This document shows positions 33,596 to 43,548 of a stretch of DNA of 59,364 nucleotides, piece after piece (positions within the stretch are counted from its first letter, which is position 1; every line of letters starts with the position of its first letter). The notes beneath the pieces are model-generated. The model saw only the letters and a list, made by a program, of their open reading frames with translations, searched no databases and was not told the origin of the DNA. The stretch is from assembly GCA_943789105.1 (NCBI GenBank), contig CALSSW010000004.1, positions 1-59,364 of the forward strand. Reading direction: 5' to 3'. The stretch comes from an uncultured Ulvibacter sp. (GTDB lineage Bacteria > Bacteroidota > Bacteroidia > Flavobacteriales > Flavobacteriaceae). A program made the translations under genes and the position numbers.

Positions 33596-36514
33596 ATGCA
33601 AAAAGCCCTAGTCTTCCTACTATTTATTCTAAGCTGTATTCCAGCTATTTCTCAGCAAATAAATCCTTTACTTGCTCAAGAGGATCAAGTAAATCAACAA
33701 ATTTGGGTAGATAGTGTGTACACCAACATGTCTTTGCAGCAAAAGGTTGGGCAGCTATTTATGGTAGATGTATTCTCTAAGGACCCTAAGGCAAAAACAG
33801 ATAAAATTAAAAAGCTCATTACCCAGTACCATATAGGTGGTGTCATTTTTTCTAAGGGAGGACCCATACGGCAAGCAAAACTTAACAATGAGTTTCAGGC
33901 CCTATCCAAAACAAAATTAATGATTGCCATGGATGCAGAGTGGGGCCTTGCTATGCGTCTAGACTCTACCTTTGCCTACCCATGGAACATGACTCTTGGT
34001 GCTATTTCAGATAATAGTATTATAGAAAAAGTGGGTCGTAGGATAGGGGAGCACAGTAAAAGATTGGGAGTACATATTAATTTTGCTCCAGTGGTAGATA
34101 TCAATACCAATCCAAAAAACCCCATCATTGGAAACCGCTCTTTTGGAGAAGATAGAGACAACGTTACCCAAAAATCTATTGCATTTACCAAAGGAATGCA
34201 ATCTGCAGGTATTCTTGCCAATGCCAAACACTTTCCTGGCCATGGAGATACAGATACAGATTCTCACAAAACCTTGCCAACTATTAATTTTTCCAAAAAG
34301 CGTATCGATAGCATTGAGCTTTATCCCTACAAGCGATTAATTAGTGAGGGATTGTCTAGTGTGATGGTAGCACATTTAAACGTTCCATCGCTTGAGAGAC
34401 AAAATGGTTTACCTTCCTCGTTATCCAAAGCAATTGTTCAAGATTTATTAAAAACAACCCTAGGTTTTAATGGGCTTATTTTTACAGACGCTTTAAACAT
34501 GAAAGGTGCCGCAAACTTCGAGAAACCAGGAGAGATTGATCTGGCTGCTTTTTTGGCTGGAAATGATGTGCTGCTTATCTCAGAAAACATTCCAAAAGCA
34601 CATCAGCTTATTGTAAAAGCCTACCAAAAAAACGTTATTACAGAGCAGCGCTTAGCTCACTCGGTAAAAAAAATACTATACGCAAAATACAAATTAGGCT
34701 TGCACAACTACACCCCTGTAGTACAAACCAATCTTGTTGAAGATTTAAACACTCCCTTAGATGACGCATTGTATGAACAGGCTATAGAAAACGCATTAAC
34801 GGTGTTAAAAAATAAGGACCAACTACTGCCCATAAAAAACCTACAACATAAAAAAATAGCTTATGTTAATTTTGGAGATGCTTCTGGCACTGATTTTTTT
34901 AACCAACTTAAAATATATGCCTCTGTAGATTTTGTGAAAGCAGATGATCTTGCCAGTTACATTACAAAGCTCAAAGAGTATGATTACGTTATTGCAGGGT
35001 TTCATAAGTCTAATCAAACCCCATGGAAGGGATATAAATTCACAAATAAAGAGTTGGTGTGGTTACATGAAATTGCTAGAACAAATACATTAATTTTAGA
35101 TGTTTTTGCTAGGCCGTATAGCTTGCTAGATTTTAAAACTACCACCAATTTTGATGCAGTGATTATGTCTTATCAAAACAGTAAGGTCTCTCAAGAACTT
35201 TCTGCACAACTCATTTTTGGAGCCAGAGGGGCAAAGGGAAGCCTGCCAGTGTCTTTGGGCGATGATTTCCCTATACATTCGCAAATACAGACAAAGGCTA
35301 TAAACAGGCTCACCTATGGATCTGCCCAGAGTGTAGGAGTATCAAGTGTTGGGCTAAAAAAAATAGACTCTATTGCAACTTTTGCAATAACTGAGGGTAT
35401 GATGCCTGGGGCTCAAATTCTAGTAGCTAGAAAAGGAAAAGTTATATATAACAAGACCTTTGGCCACCACACCCAAAATAAAATGAAGTCAGTCTCACAA
35501 ACAGATGTGTATGATATTGCTTCTCTAACTAAGATCATGGCTACCCTTCCACTGATAATGCAGCTTGTTGATAAAGGTGTCTTAACGATGGATACCACCC
35601 TCTCTGAGTTGCTTCCACAATACAAACAAACAGATAAAGCCAACATTACTCTGCGCAGGATGCTTACTCATACCGCTAGGTTAAAATCTTGGATTCCATA
35701 CTATATTAATACCATGGATAGCCTCACGGGTAAACCGAAAACTAAATGGTACAAACCCTCTTATAGCAAAGACTTTCCATACAGAGTAGCCTCTAAAATG
35801 TTTATTAAACGAGAATATAAAGATAGTATTTACCGCTTTATAAGAGAAAGTGAGTTAAGAGAGACCCAAGAGTATAAGTATAGTGATTTGCCCTATTATT
35901 TATTAATGAAATATTTAGAGGGGTATTATGGCCTTCCACTAGGGGAGTTAGTGCAGCAAAATTTCTATGAATCTATTGGCGCTTATTCCATGGGTTATAA
36001 TCCTCTTAACAGATTTGACAAAAATAGCATTGTACCCTCAGAGGAGGACACCTATTTTAGAATGCAAAAAATACATGGCTATGTGCATGATCAAGGAGCT
36101 GCTATGCTAGGAGGAGTAAGTGGTCATGCAGGGCTTTTTAGCACAGCCAATGATGTTGCTAAAATGATGCAACTGTTTTTAAACGGTGGTAGTTATGGAG
36201 GACAACAATACCTATCCTCTAAGGTTATTGATGATTTTAATACCTGTTATTACTGTGATCAAAACGTGCGCAGGGGTGTAGGGTTTGATAAACCTCAACT
36301 AGAAGATAGTGGCCCAACCTGCGGCTGTGTTTCTATGTCAAGCTTTGGCCACAGTGGCTTTACAGGTACTTTTACCTGGGCAGATCCAGAAAAGGAAATT
36401 GTGTATGTATTTATGTCTAATAGGACCTACCCAAGTGCAGAGAATAAAAAAATGATAGAAACAAACCTTAGAAGTAATATTCAAGCAGTAATCTATGAGG
36501 CTATTATAGATTAA
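33596..36514 (+). CDS. Secreted GH3 glycosidase fused to a serine beta-lactamase-type hydrolase
   Basis: A 972-aa protein with signal peptide (to about residue 19), an N-terminal GH3 domain and a C-terminal class C beta-lactamase-like domain. GH3 motifs are KHFPGHGDT (211-219) with the His-Asp pair typical of NagZ-type N-acetylglucosaminidases, and nucleophile D298 in FTDALNMKG. The second domain has S643-L-T-K, a YSD (about 761) and HSGFTG near 918. NagZ-like and AmpC/EstB-like activities together suggest processing of peptidoglycan fragments in the periplasm. Such fusions are known in Bacteroidota. It converges with the methyltransferase gene at 36,511 with a 4-nt overlap. Confidence 0.9.
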   Translation: MQKALVFLLFILSCIPAISQQINPLLAQEDQVNQQIWVDSVYTNMSLQQKVGQLFMVDVFSKDPKAKTDKIKKLITQYHIGGVIFSKGGPIRQAKLNNEFQALSKTKLMIAMDAEWGLAMRLDSTFAYPWNMTLGAISDNSIIEKVGRRIGEHSKRLGVHINFAPVVDINTNPKNPIIGNRSFGEDRDNVTQKSIAFTKGMQSAGILANAKHFPGHGDTDTDSHKTLPTINFSKKRIDSIELYPYKRLISEGLSSVMVAHLNVPSLERQNGLPSSLSKAIVQDLLKTTLGFNGLIFTDALNMKGAANFEKPGEIDLAAFLAGNDVLLISENIPKAHQLIVKAYQKNVITEQRLAHSVKKILYAKYKLGLHNYTPVVQTNLVEDLNTPLDDALYEQAIENALTVLKNKDQLLPIKNLQHKKIAYVNFGDASGTDFFNQLKIYASVDFVKADDLASYITKLKEYDYVIAGFHKSNQTPWKGYKFTNKELVWLHEIARTNTLILDVFARPYSLLDFKTTTNFDAVIMSYQNSKVSQELSAQLIFGARGAKGSLPVSLGDDFPIHSQIQTKAINRLTYGSAQSVGVSSVGLKKIDSIATFAITEGMMPGAQILVARKGKVIYNKTFGHHTQNKMKSVSQTDVYDIASLTKIMATLPLIMQLVDKGVLTMDTTLSELLPQYKQTDKANITLRRMLTHTARLKSWIPYYINTMDSLTGKPKTKWYKPSYSKDFPYRVASKMFIKREYKDSIYRFIRESELRETQEYKYSDLPYYLLMKYLEGYYGLPLGELVQQNFYESIGAYSMGYNPLNRFDKNSIVPSEEDTYFRMQKIHGYVHDQGAAMLGGVSGHAGLFSTANDVAKMMQLFLNGGSYGGQQYLSSKVIDDFNTCYYCDQNVRRGVGFDKPQLEDSGPTCGCVSMSSFGHSGFTGTFTWADPEKEIVYVFMSNRTYPSAENKKMIETNLRSNIQAVIYEAIID

Positions 36515-37149
36515 TAAAACCTAATTAATCTATTTTCTATACTAAGATGCTTAAAGCCCACTTTTTTTTGTATCCATTGTAGTGCTTTTGGGGTATAAAA
36601 AATAACATGGGTAAAATCATTTTTATAATACCAATTTTTAAACACTTCTTTTTCAGGCAGCAGGTCTGTCATGCAGTACAAAACTCCATTTTTATTTAAT
36701 AATTTTTTTAATAGTATAAACTCCTTTAATGGATTGTGTAGATGTTCTATTACCTCACAGCACACTATAAAATCATAGCTGTTATTTAACGGGTCTTTAT
36801 TGGGATGAAAAAACGGGTCATAAAGCATCATTTTATAATTAAAATCTTCCAGTAATTTACTAACCACAGGCCCTGTACCGGCTCCAAAGTCTAGGCCTTT
36901 GTCTTTTGTGGTGTGATTCCCCTTTATTGCGTTTACCATTGGGCTTACAAATTTCTGAAAACCACTGTCTTCCACATCGTTTTGATGTGACAAATAGCGC
37001 TCTTTTTCTTCTTTGGCTCCAGGTAGCGCCTCGTGGGGTATAAAAACACAACCGCAGGTGTTGCAATTGCAATACCTGCGGTTGTGGTCTTGATAATATA
37101 AGGCTGTTTTATTTGATTGGCATAGAATACATTGTTGCATATGGCTCAC
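36511..37149 (-). CDS. Class I SAM-dependent methyltransferase with N-terminal Cys motif
   Basis: The 212-aa protein starts with a zinc-ribbon-like segment (CILCQSNKT ... YCNCNTCGCVF) followed by a methyltransferase core: KGLDFGAGTGPVV as motif I, MMLYDPFF, and DFIVCCEVIEHLHNPLKEF. This arrangement resembles Methyltransf_23-type enzymes; the substrate is unknown. Its ATG overlaps the DUF349 gene stop by 4 nt, so the two are coupled. Its 3' end overlaps the convergent GH3 fusion gene by 4 nt. Confidence 0.82.
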   Translation of the reverse strand: MSHMQQCILCQSNKTALYYQDHNRRYCNCNTCGCVFIPHEALPGAKEEKERYLSHQNDVEDSGFQKFVSPMVNAIKGNHTTKDKGLDFGAGTGPVVSKLLEDFNYKMMLYDPFFHPNKDPLNNSYDFIVCCEVIEHLHNPLKEFILLKKLLNKNGVLYCMTDLLPEKEVFKNWYYKNDFTHVIFYTPKALQWIQKKVGFKHLSIENRLIRFY

Positions 37150-39134
37150 CCATTTTGTATTGCTTTAATTTTTACTAATTTCTCTTTCCAAAGAGCTAAT
37201 TGTTCTTTGTGATCATCAATGTTCTTGTACACATCTTTTACAAGAGGGTTGTCTTTGTCTACATGTTTAAAAAATTGTAAGTTATTTTCAAGTTGTAAAA
37301 TTTCTGATTTAGTTTCATCAATTTTTTTACCTATGAAGAATTGCTCGTTTTGTAACTTTCTAGTATCATCCTCAGAGGCCATTGCATTTAACTTATTTTC
37401 AAATTTAATAAGCTCTGTCTCTTTTTTGTCTAGATCAAAGGTATTAAATAGAGCATCTAGGGCTTTGTTGAATTTTTGATCGATACTCTTTTTCTTAAAA
37501 GGAACGCGTCCAATGGTTTTCCATTGGGTAATTGTAGCCTTTATGGTTTGAATATCTTGCTTGTGATCTCCAGACAAAGAAATAGTTTTCATGGAATCTA
37601 GCAGGGCTTGTTTTTGCTCAAGGTTTACAACTTCTTCCTTGTTTTCCTGATCTTTTAAGGCGTGTAATCTATCAAAATAATGATTACAAGCTGTCTTAAA
37701 CTCTTTCCAGATAGTATCACTGTCTTTTCTTGGTACATGCCCAATGTCACGCCAATCATGCTGTATTTTTTTGAAAAGAGGTGTGGCTTTTTCAAAATCT
37801 TCAGAGTCTTTATTATCCTGAGCAAGCTTTATTAGTTTTCTTTTTTGTTCAAGATTTTCATATTGCGCACTTTTTTGAAGCTTGTAAAAATCATTTTTTG
37901 CCTTGTTAAAGCTACTTGTAGTGTCTTTAAAGGCAGCCCAAATCTCTTTGTTTTTATCTTTAGGAACACGCCCAACTGTAAAAAACACATCTCTAATTTC
38001 TTGTACCTGCTTCATGGCGTTTTGCCAGGCCGCGTGTGAAGCTTTTGTTTCTTCTTGTACCTTACTTATAAGGCCAATAAGTTCTTTTTTAATAGAGAAG
38101 TTTTCAATGAACGTTTCTTCTAAAGCTGCTTCTGCCAACATTTTTTTGTCATGAATTATTTTAGTTGCTGCACTAAAGGTTTCCCAAATTTCTTCACGAA
38201 TTTCTCTAGCTACTGGTCCTATCTCTTCTTTCCAACGTCTATGTATTAACTGTAATTCTCTAAAAGCTTTGTCAATATTACTCTCCTTTGCAAGTTCTTG
38301 TGTGCGTGTTATAAGTTTTTGTTTTTCTTCAAGATTATGCTTAAAGTCTAGATCCCTAAACTCTCTATCTAGCTGTAGCGCATCATAGTAGGTTTCCATA
38401 TAATGGTGGTAGTTATTCCAGACAGTATTATACTTATCTCTAGGAATGGCTCCAGCTTGTTTCCAACGGTCTTGGATGTCCTTAATTTTTTTATAATTAC
38501 TGTTTACGCTTTTTTCAGAATCTAATAAGCCTTTAATTTCTTCAATTAAAAGGTTTCGTACCTCAAGATTTCCTTCCAAATCCTGCTTAAGCTTTTTAAA
38601 ATGAGCATTTCGTTTTGTTTTGTAATCATTAAATACATCATTAAAAGCTTTTTTCTCTGGGGAGGTATAATGGAAATCTATACTATTTCCTCCTTGTGCT
38701 AAGAAAGCTTCTCTTTTTTGGGTAAGTTCTTCTTGGAACAGATTGTTAAACGCTGTTTTTATCTCTTCTGCCTCATCCTTTATACTTTCTATAGCGCCAT
38801 CGCTAACTAGGTTCTCTAAAGCATTGATGAGCTCTATTTTATTTAGGTTACTGTAATCGGTAGGCTCTTTTTCTACTGCTAGTTCTGACTGCTCTATAGC
38901 ATCTGAGGATTGCACTTCTTGCTCTTCAGAGATTTCTGGGGTAGGGGCCGTTTGTACTTCAGGTGCTTCATTTTTACCCTTCGATGGTTTCTCTTCAGAG
39001 GTGTTTGCTTTTTTCACAGGTATCTCTTTTGGAGTTTCTTCTTGGCTAGGAGTTGCTTGTTTTGGAGTAACACTTTTTTTATTAGGTGTGTTATCTTCTT
39101 GTGTAGCGTTTTTTTGGTCAGACATGTTTTGCAA
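37146..39134 (-). CDS. DUF349 repeat protein
   Basis: The 662-aa protein has an acidic, Pro/Glu/Lys-rich disordered N-terminus (1-100), then about five DUF349 repeats of roughly 75 residues. Each repeat shows the W-x3-G-x-VP-+-(D/K) pattern, for example DRWKQAGAIPRDKYNTVW, VGRVPKDKNKEIW, WRDIGHVPRKDSDTIW and TIGRVPFKKKSIDQKF. A coiled-coil C-terminus follows. It is cytoplasmic and of unknown role. It is co-transcribed with the methyltransferase and lies 90 nt from aroE on the same strand. Confidence 0.9.
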   Translation of the reverse strand: MQNMSDQKNATQEDNTPNKKSVTPKQATPSQEETPKEIPVKKANTSEEKPSKGKNEAPEVQTAPTPEISEEQEVQSSDAIEQSELAVEKEPTDYSNLNKIELINALENLVSDGAIESIKDEAEEIKTAFNNLFQEELTQKREAFLAQGGNSIDFHYTSPEKKAFNDVFNDYKTKRNAHFKKLKQDLEGNLEVRNLLIEEIKGLLDSEKSVNSNYKKIKDIQDRWKQAGAIPRDKYNTVWNNYHHYMETYYDALQLDREFRDLDFKHNLEEKQKLITRTQELAKESNIDKAFRELQLIHRRWKEEIGPVAREIREEIWETFSAATKIIHDKKMLAEAALEETFIENFSIKKELIGLISKVQEETKASHAAWQNAMKQVQEIRDVFFTVGRVPKDKNKEIWAAFKDTTSSFNKAKNDFYKLQKSAQYENLEQKRKLIKLAQDNKDSEDFEKATPLFKKIQHDWRDIGHVPRKDSDTIWKEFKTACNHYFDRLHALKDQENKEEVVNLEQKQALLDSMKTISLSGDHKQDIQTIKATITQWKTIGRVPFKKKSIDQKFNKALDALFNTFDLDKKETELIKFENKLNAMASEDDTRKLQNEQFFIGKKIDETKSEILQLENNLQFFKHVDKDNPLVKDVYKNIDDHKEQLALWKEKLVKIKAIQNG

Positions 39135-39224
39135 TGTTAAGGTTCTTTATTTTGAGGGCTCAAGATACTAACTCCCCATAAGATTGCCAAGATTCTAGAT
39201 GTTTATTGACCCTGCCCTTAAAAT

Positions 39225-39956
39225 TTAGCTATTCCAAATCCTCCAGGCCTCTTGGGCTTGGTACTCTAGCATTTTACTGCCATTGGCTATTGTAGCTCCT
39301 TTGGTAAGACCATGTTTTAAAAAAATAGTCTGCCTGGGATTGTATATTAAATCAAACAAGAAGTGTTCTTTAGTAATGTAGCTGTAGGGTATATCTGGAC
39401 ATTTTAATACATCTGGGGCTACCCCTAGTGGTGTTGTGTTTACTATTAAAGTATTATTTTCTATGACTTGTTTTGTTACCTGTTTATAGGTGATAGTATC
39501 TTTTGTTTTACTTCTAGATACTATAGTGCAGCAATATCCTAGGCCTTCAAGAGCATATTTAATTGCCTTTGAGGCGCCACCATGTCCTAATATAAGTGCT
39601 GTTTTTCTTTTAGGTGTTGGATAACTTGCCAGGGATCTACTAAAACCGTAATGATCAGTATTGTATCCAACCAAGGTTCCATCTTCTAAAAATTTGATAG
39701 TATTTACAGCCCCAATTATGCGTGCCTGCTGGTCTAGATTATCTAGATATGGTATGATCTCTTCTTTGTATGGAATTGTAACGTTTAACCCCTTTAAAGA
39801 GGTTTCTTCTTGTACTATTTTTTTAAATACCGCAAGTGTTATTATATCAAAATTATGGTAACTATGTGCTAGTTTTTCTTTTTTAAATTTTTCAGTGAAA
39901 TATTTTTGAGAAAAAGAATACGCTATGTTTTTGCCAATTAATCCGAAGTTAGCCAT
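39225..39956 (-). CDS. aroE: Shikimate dehydrogenase
   Basis: AroE reduces 3-dehydroshikimate to shikimate with NADPH in aromatic amino acid synthesis. Motifs: FGLIGKNIAYSFSQKYF (substrate site), GLNVTIPYKEEIIPYLD with the catalytic Lys, GAVNTIKF, GYNTDHYGF with the catalytic Asp, and the NADPH loop LILGHGGASKA. At 243 aa it is at the short end of normal. Its ATG overlaps the upstream DUF368 stop by 8 nt. Confidence 0.95.
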   Translation of the reverse strand: MANFGLIGKNIAYSFSQKYFTEKFKKEKLAHSYHNFDIITLAVFKKIVQEETSLKGLNVTIPYKEEIIPYLDNLDQQARIIGAVNTIKFLEDGTLVGYNTDHYGFSRSLASYPTPKRKTALILGHGGASKAIKYALEGLGYCCTIVSRSKTKDTITYKQVTKQVIENNTLIVNTTPLGVAPDVLKCPDIPYSYITKEHFLFDLIYNPRQTIFLKHGLTKGATIANGSKMLEYQAQEAWRIWNS

Positions 39957-40971
39957 TAGCTCTTTTTTTATATAGATGATACCAGTTAATACTAAGCACT
40001 GTAAAAACCCCTAGTATAATAAAAGTAATTGCCCCAAGTGTAGCCCAAGAAAACTCTGAGGGGAAATACCTGTTATAACCTGTAATAATATCTCTTGCGT
40101 TTGCATCAAGGTTAATTTCTCCAAAAGCATTGCGACTATATATTTTTTCCTTCCAAGGCCATACCACCCCAAGGGATCCTGTAATAAAGCCTATAATAAC
40201 CGCATAGGTTGCCTTTTTGTATTTTTTTAACACATATCCAAGTAGGTGAGACAAAGACACTAAGCCTGTTGCAGACCCAAGTGAGAATACCGTCAACACC
40301 TTTAATAGTCTCACACGCTGGGTGTTGTTTTTAAAAGAAAAATCACCCAATACTATTTCAGACAGCGTATCAAACAATGCATTTACAGAATCTACAAGAA
40401 GCAATACGTAATTACCTAAAAGTATAAGAATAAAAGACCCAGATAAGCCCGGTAGTGTCATTCCAGATACGCCAATGATACCGCACAAAAAAACAAAAAT
40501 AAGGTTGTCGTTCTCTCGAGCTGGTTCAAGAAAACTAATGGCGATACCTGCCATAACACCGAAGGTTAAATACCCAATATATCTTTTGCTCCAGGGTCCG
40601 AAATCTTTGGCAATGTATATGATAGACCCTATAATCATTCCAAAAAAAGTACTCCAAACTTGCAACTCATACTCAAAGAGTAGGTAATCAAGTATTTTTG
40701 AAACACTAAAATAGCTGAGAACCATCCCAAGTATAAGAAGCCCAAGAAAGCCTGCATTGGTGTATTGTATAAAACTCTTTACTCGACCTCTAAGCAAAAG
40801 TTTAAATCCCTTACCGTTTATTTTTTGAAGAGAGTAAATAAATTCTTCATAAAATCCTGCAACAAAAGCTACTAGGCCACCAGATACTCCAGGAACCTTA
40901 TTGGCAGCTCCCATGGCAATTCCTTTAAAGATTAACCAAAATTTATCGATAGTAGTTCTCTCTATGCTCAC
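39949..40971 (-). CDS. DUF368 membrane protein, undecaprenyl-phosphate translocase family (copy 2)
   Basis: A 340-aa polytopic protein with about nine hydrophobic segments and two family repeats: KVPGVSGGLVAFVAGFYEEF near the N-terminus and MTLPGLSGSFILILLGNY in the middle. DUF368 proteins (PopT) were shown in 2023 to return undecaprenyl phosphate across the membrane for cell-wall and surface-polymer synthesis. It lies 9 nt downstream of a paralogue and overlaps aroE, so the three are probably one transcript. Confidence 0.88.
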   Translation of the reverse strand: MSIERTTIDKFWLIFKGIAMGAANKVPGVSGGLVAFVAGFYEEFIYSLQKINGKGFKLLLRGRVKSFIQYTNAGFLGLLILGMVLSYFSVSKILDYLLFEYELQVWSTFFGMIIGSIIYIAKDFGPWSKRYIGYLTFGVMAGIAISFLEPARENDNLIFVFLCGIIGVSGMTLPGLSGSFILILLGNYVLLLVDSVNALFDTLSEIVLGDFSFKNNTQRVRLLKVLTVFSLGSATGLVSLSHLLGYVLKKYKKATYAVIIGFITGSLGVVWPWKEKIYSRNAFGEINLDANARDIITGYNRYFPSEFSWATLGAITFIILGVFTVLSINWYHLYKKRANG

Positions 40972-40980
40972 AACATTATA

Positions 40981-41949
40981 TTAGTTAGGGCTTTTTTTTG
41001 CAACAAATTCTAAAAGAAAAATAATCATAAATCCTCCAAGCATACATAAAATAGCTGCCATTACCTGAGGATCTATGTCATAACTGCCAGGAAGAATACT
41101 TCTTTCAATAAATGGTATTTCTTCACCATGCTTATTGATACGGTATTGTACTACTTCTTTCCAAGGCCAAATTTTATTGAGTGCACCAATCATAAAGCCA
41201 GTTAAAACAGCCAGGGTAGTGTTTTTATGATTTGCAAACATCCAGTTTAATATTCCAGAAAATACTTTAAGCCCAGCAATAGCTCCTAATCCAAAGACTC
41301 CAATTTTTAACAAGGCGTTACCAAGGGAGCTGATGTTAAATGTGCTTATAGCTTCTGAAAATTGATTTATGGCGCCAATAACAACAGTGTAGCCGCCAAT
41401 AAGTAGCAGTATAAAAGCTCCAGATATTCCTGGTAATATCATCGCTATAATGGCAATAAAACCTGCAAAAAATAAAAACCAAATACTTTCTGTGTCTGCT
41501 GTAGGTTCTGCCAAGGTTATGCCATAAGAAAACACCCCAGCAAGTACAAGTGCAATAATAGTCTTAGGGCTGTAGTTTGTTATTTGTTTTGCAATGTATA
41601 TAATACTGGCAATGACCAAACCAAAAAAGAAAGACCAAACCAAGACAGGGTATTGCCCCAAAAGCCATGTTATTATTTTGGCAAGAGATAAGATACTAAT
41701 TGCAATTCCTGTAAAAAGTGAAGCTAAAAAACCAAGATTGTACTGGTGCCAAACTTTTTTAACCCCTTCTTTTTTTAGGGTTTTAAAAATACCAAGATCT
41801 ATATTATGTATAGTGATTATGAGTTCTTCATAGATCCCAGAAATAAAGGCAATAGTACCTCCACTTACACCTGGGACTACATCTGCAGCGCCCATGGCTA
41901 GTCCTTTGAAGATAATACTTAATGATTGTTTAAAACTGCGTTTGGGCAT
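40981..41949 (-). CDS. DUF368 membrane protein, undecaprenyl-phosphate translocase family (copy 1)
   Basis: A 322-aa paralogue of the following gene, with DVVPGVSGGTIAFISGIYEEL, MILPGISGAFILLLIGGY and about nine membrane segments. The shared layout and the WPWKE segment in both copies point to an old tandem duplication, though the sequences have diverged widely. The two could form a heteromer or act on different carrier lipids. The upstream TPR gene is 31 nt away on the same strand. Confidence 0.88.
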   Translation of the reverse strand: MPKRSFKQSLSIIFKGLAMGAADVVPGVSGGTIAFISGIYEELIITIHNIDLGIFKTLKKEGVKKVWHQYNLGFLASLFTGIAISILSLAKIITWLLGQYPVLVWSFFFGLVIASIIYIAKQITNYSPKTIIALVLAGVFSYGITLAEPTADTESIWFLFFAGFIAIIAMILPGISGAFILLLIGGYTVVIGAINQFSEAISTFNISSLGNALLKIGVFGLGAIAGLKVFSGILNWMFANHKNTTLAVLTGFMIGALNKIWPWKEVVQYRINKHGEEIPFIERSILPGSYDIDPQVMAAILCMLGGFMIIFLLEFVAKKSPN

Positions 41950-41980
41950 GTTGGTGTTGTTTTACGCCCAAAAATACAGA

Positions 41981-43396
41981 TTAAAGGGTAGTTTTTTTGT
42001 GATTCTTAATAATTTCTTTCACACCTGTTTTTTCTAAAATATGAGGAAATATTTCCTCCAAAATAAGCAGAAATTCAGGCTCAATACCAAGGGCATTTTT
42101 AAGATGAAATGCTCCAGTATCTTCCTTTAGAGTATCATAATAAAGCCCTGCTAACCTAAATTCTATCTCTGCAGAATCTGGATAGAATTCTGAGGCTTGA
42201 TGTAGATTGTTTATAGCTCCTTCAAATTCTCCAAGTTTGATTAAAATATCACAACGAGTAAGCCAAGTGTTTTCCTCGTAGTTTCCATATTCAAGGGCTT
42301 TTCTATAGCCTACTTCAGCCTCTTCAAACCATTGAAGTTTTTTGTTGATTTTGGCATATCTTTTCCAGTACAGTACATTTTCTGAATCTATATTGATAGC
42401 CTTGTCTATAAAATAAAGCGCTTTTTTGTAGTCTTTCTTTTTGTAATGAAAATCTGTAATAGCTATCCAACCCTTGTCTAAAAGGCCATCCTGTTCAACA
42501 CACTTGGTGTAATATTGCAAGGCCATGTCATCGTTTTTGATTTTTTCATAGCATTTACCAATACGCAATAGGGCAAAGGATGTTGGGTCATCAAGCCCAA
42601 GGGTGATAATAAAACTTTCTATGGCCTCTTCATAGCGTTTCATCTTTTCTAGTATTTTTCCTTTTTCTAGGTAGGCCCCAATAAACCGATCATCACTAAT
42701 AATTGCAAAATCAAAAGAGGCTAATGCTTTTTTGTATTGTTTTAATATACTATACTGCTTTCCTATCTGGTGCCAGGCTACTTCAGAATACGGATTATTA
42801 TTTAAAAAGACATTTAGATAATTTATAGCTTCTTGATTTTGTTCTAAATATTCAAAACAATAAATCACATTATAAAGGGCAGAATAATCTGTGTGTATTT
42901 CGTCCTTTTGATCATTCAAACACCTAATAAAGTTGTTTTTTGCATTCTCATAATCTTCTAAAAACAAATACTCCATGCCTATTAAAGATAGAACATCTGC
43001 TTGGTCTAAGGTAATCTCTAATGCTTTTTCAAGCAATACAATAGCATGTTTGTGCTTGTCTCTTCTTGAGAGAATGTTTGCTTTTTGAATGTATATTTCT
43101 TCGTTAGACTGTTCTAATTGGTATAACTCATCTAATAATATATCTGCAATATCTAGCTCATTTTCAAAAATGAACATTTCAACTTGAAATAATTTAAGGG
43201 TGGTAGAACTAGGGTGCTGTTGTAAACCAAGTTTTGTTGCCTTTTTGGCGAGGGCTATTTTCCCATTTTCAAGGTAATGATTAATAATTTCCTCGAATTG
43301 ATCTGCATCAAAAAAGAGAATATTATTGGTCTTGAGCATAGACTCAAACTTGCTAAGTGATACGTTGTTATGCTCGTCTGGGGTTGGCAATTGCAT
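41981..43396 (-). CDS. Tetratricopeptide-repeat protein, 471 aa
   Basis: The whole sequence consists of 34-residue helical repeats; clear copies include AWHQIGKQYSILKQYKKALA, AYLEKGKILEKMKRYEEAIE and SFALLRIGKCYEKIKNDDMAL. There is no signal peptide, so it is a cytoplasmic scaffold or adaptor. The partner is unknown. It stands upstream of the DUF368 pair on the same strand. Confidence 0.9.
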   Translation of the reverse strand: MQLPTPDEHNNVSLSKFESMLKTNNILFFDADQFEEIINHYLENGKIALAKKATKLGLQQHPSSTTLKLFQVEMFIFENELDIADILLDELYQLEQSNEEIYIQKANILSRRDKHKHAIVLLEKALEITLDQADVLSLIGMEYLFLEDYENAKNNFIRCLNDQKDEIHTDYSALYNVIYCFEYLEQNQEAINYLNVFLNNNPYSEVAWHQIGKQYSILKQYKKALASFDFAIISDDRFIGAYLEKGKILEKMKRYEEAIESFIITLGLDDPTSFALLRIGKCYEKIKNDDMALQYYTKCVEQDGLLDKGWIAITDFHYKKKDYKKALYFIDKAINIDSENVLYWKRYAKINKKLQWFEEAEVGYRKALEYGNYEENTWLTRCDILIKLGEFEGAINNLHQASEFYPDSAEIEFRLAGLYYDTLKEDTGAFHLKNALGIEPEFLLILEEIFPHILEKTGVKEIIKNHKKTTL

Positions 43397-43548
43397 ACGC
43401 AGTTATTTTACGGGTTTTCTATAAATAAAGATAGTGAGGATAATAACAGCTCTTAGGATATGCCACGATTGTTGTTAACGAGATGTTAACAGCCAAAAGC
43501 AGTGTATAACCAAATGAAAAACAACAGATTAAAACAATTATTAAAGAA

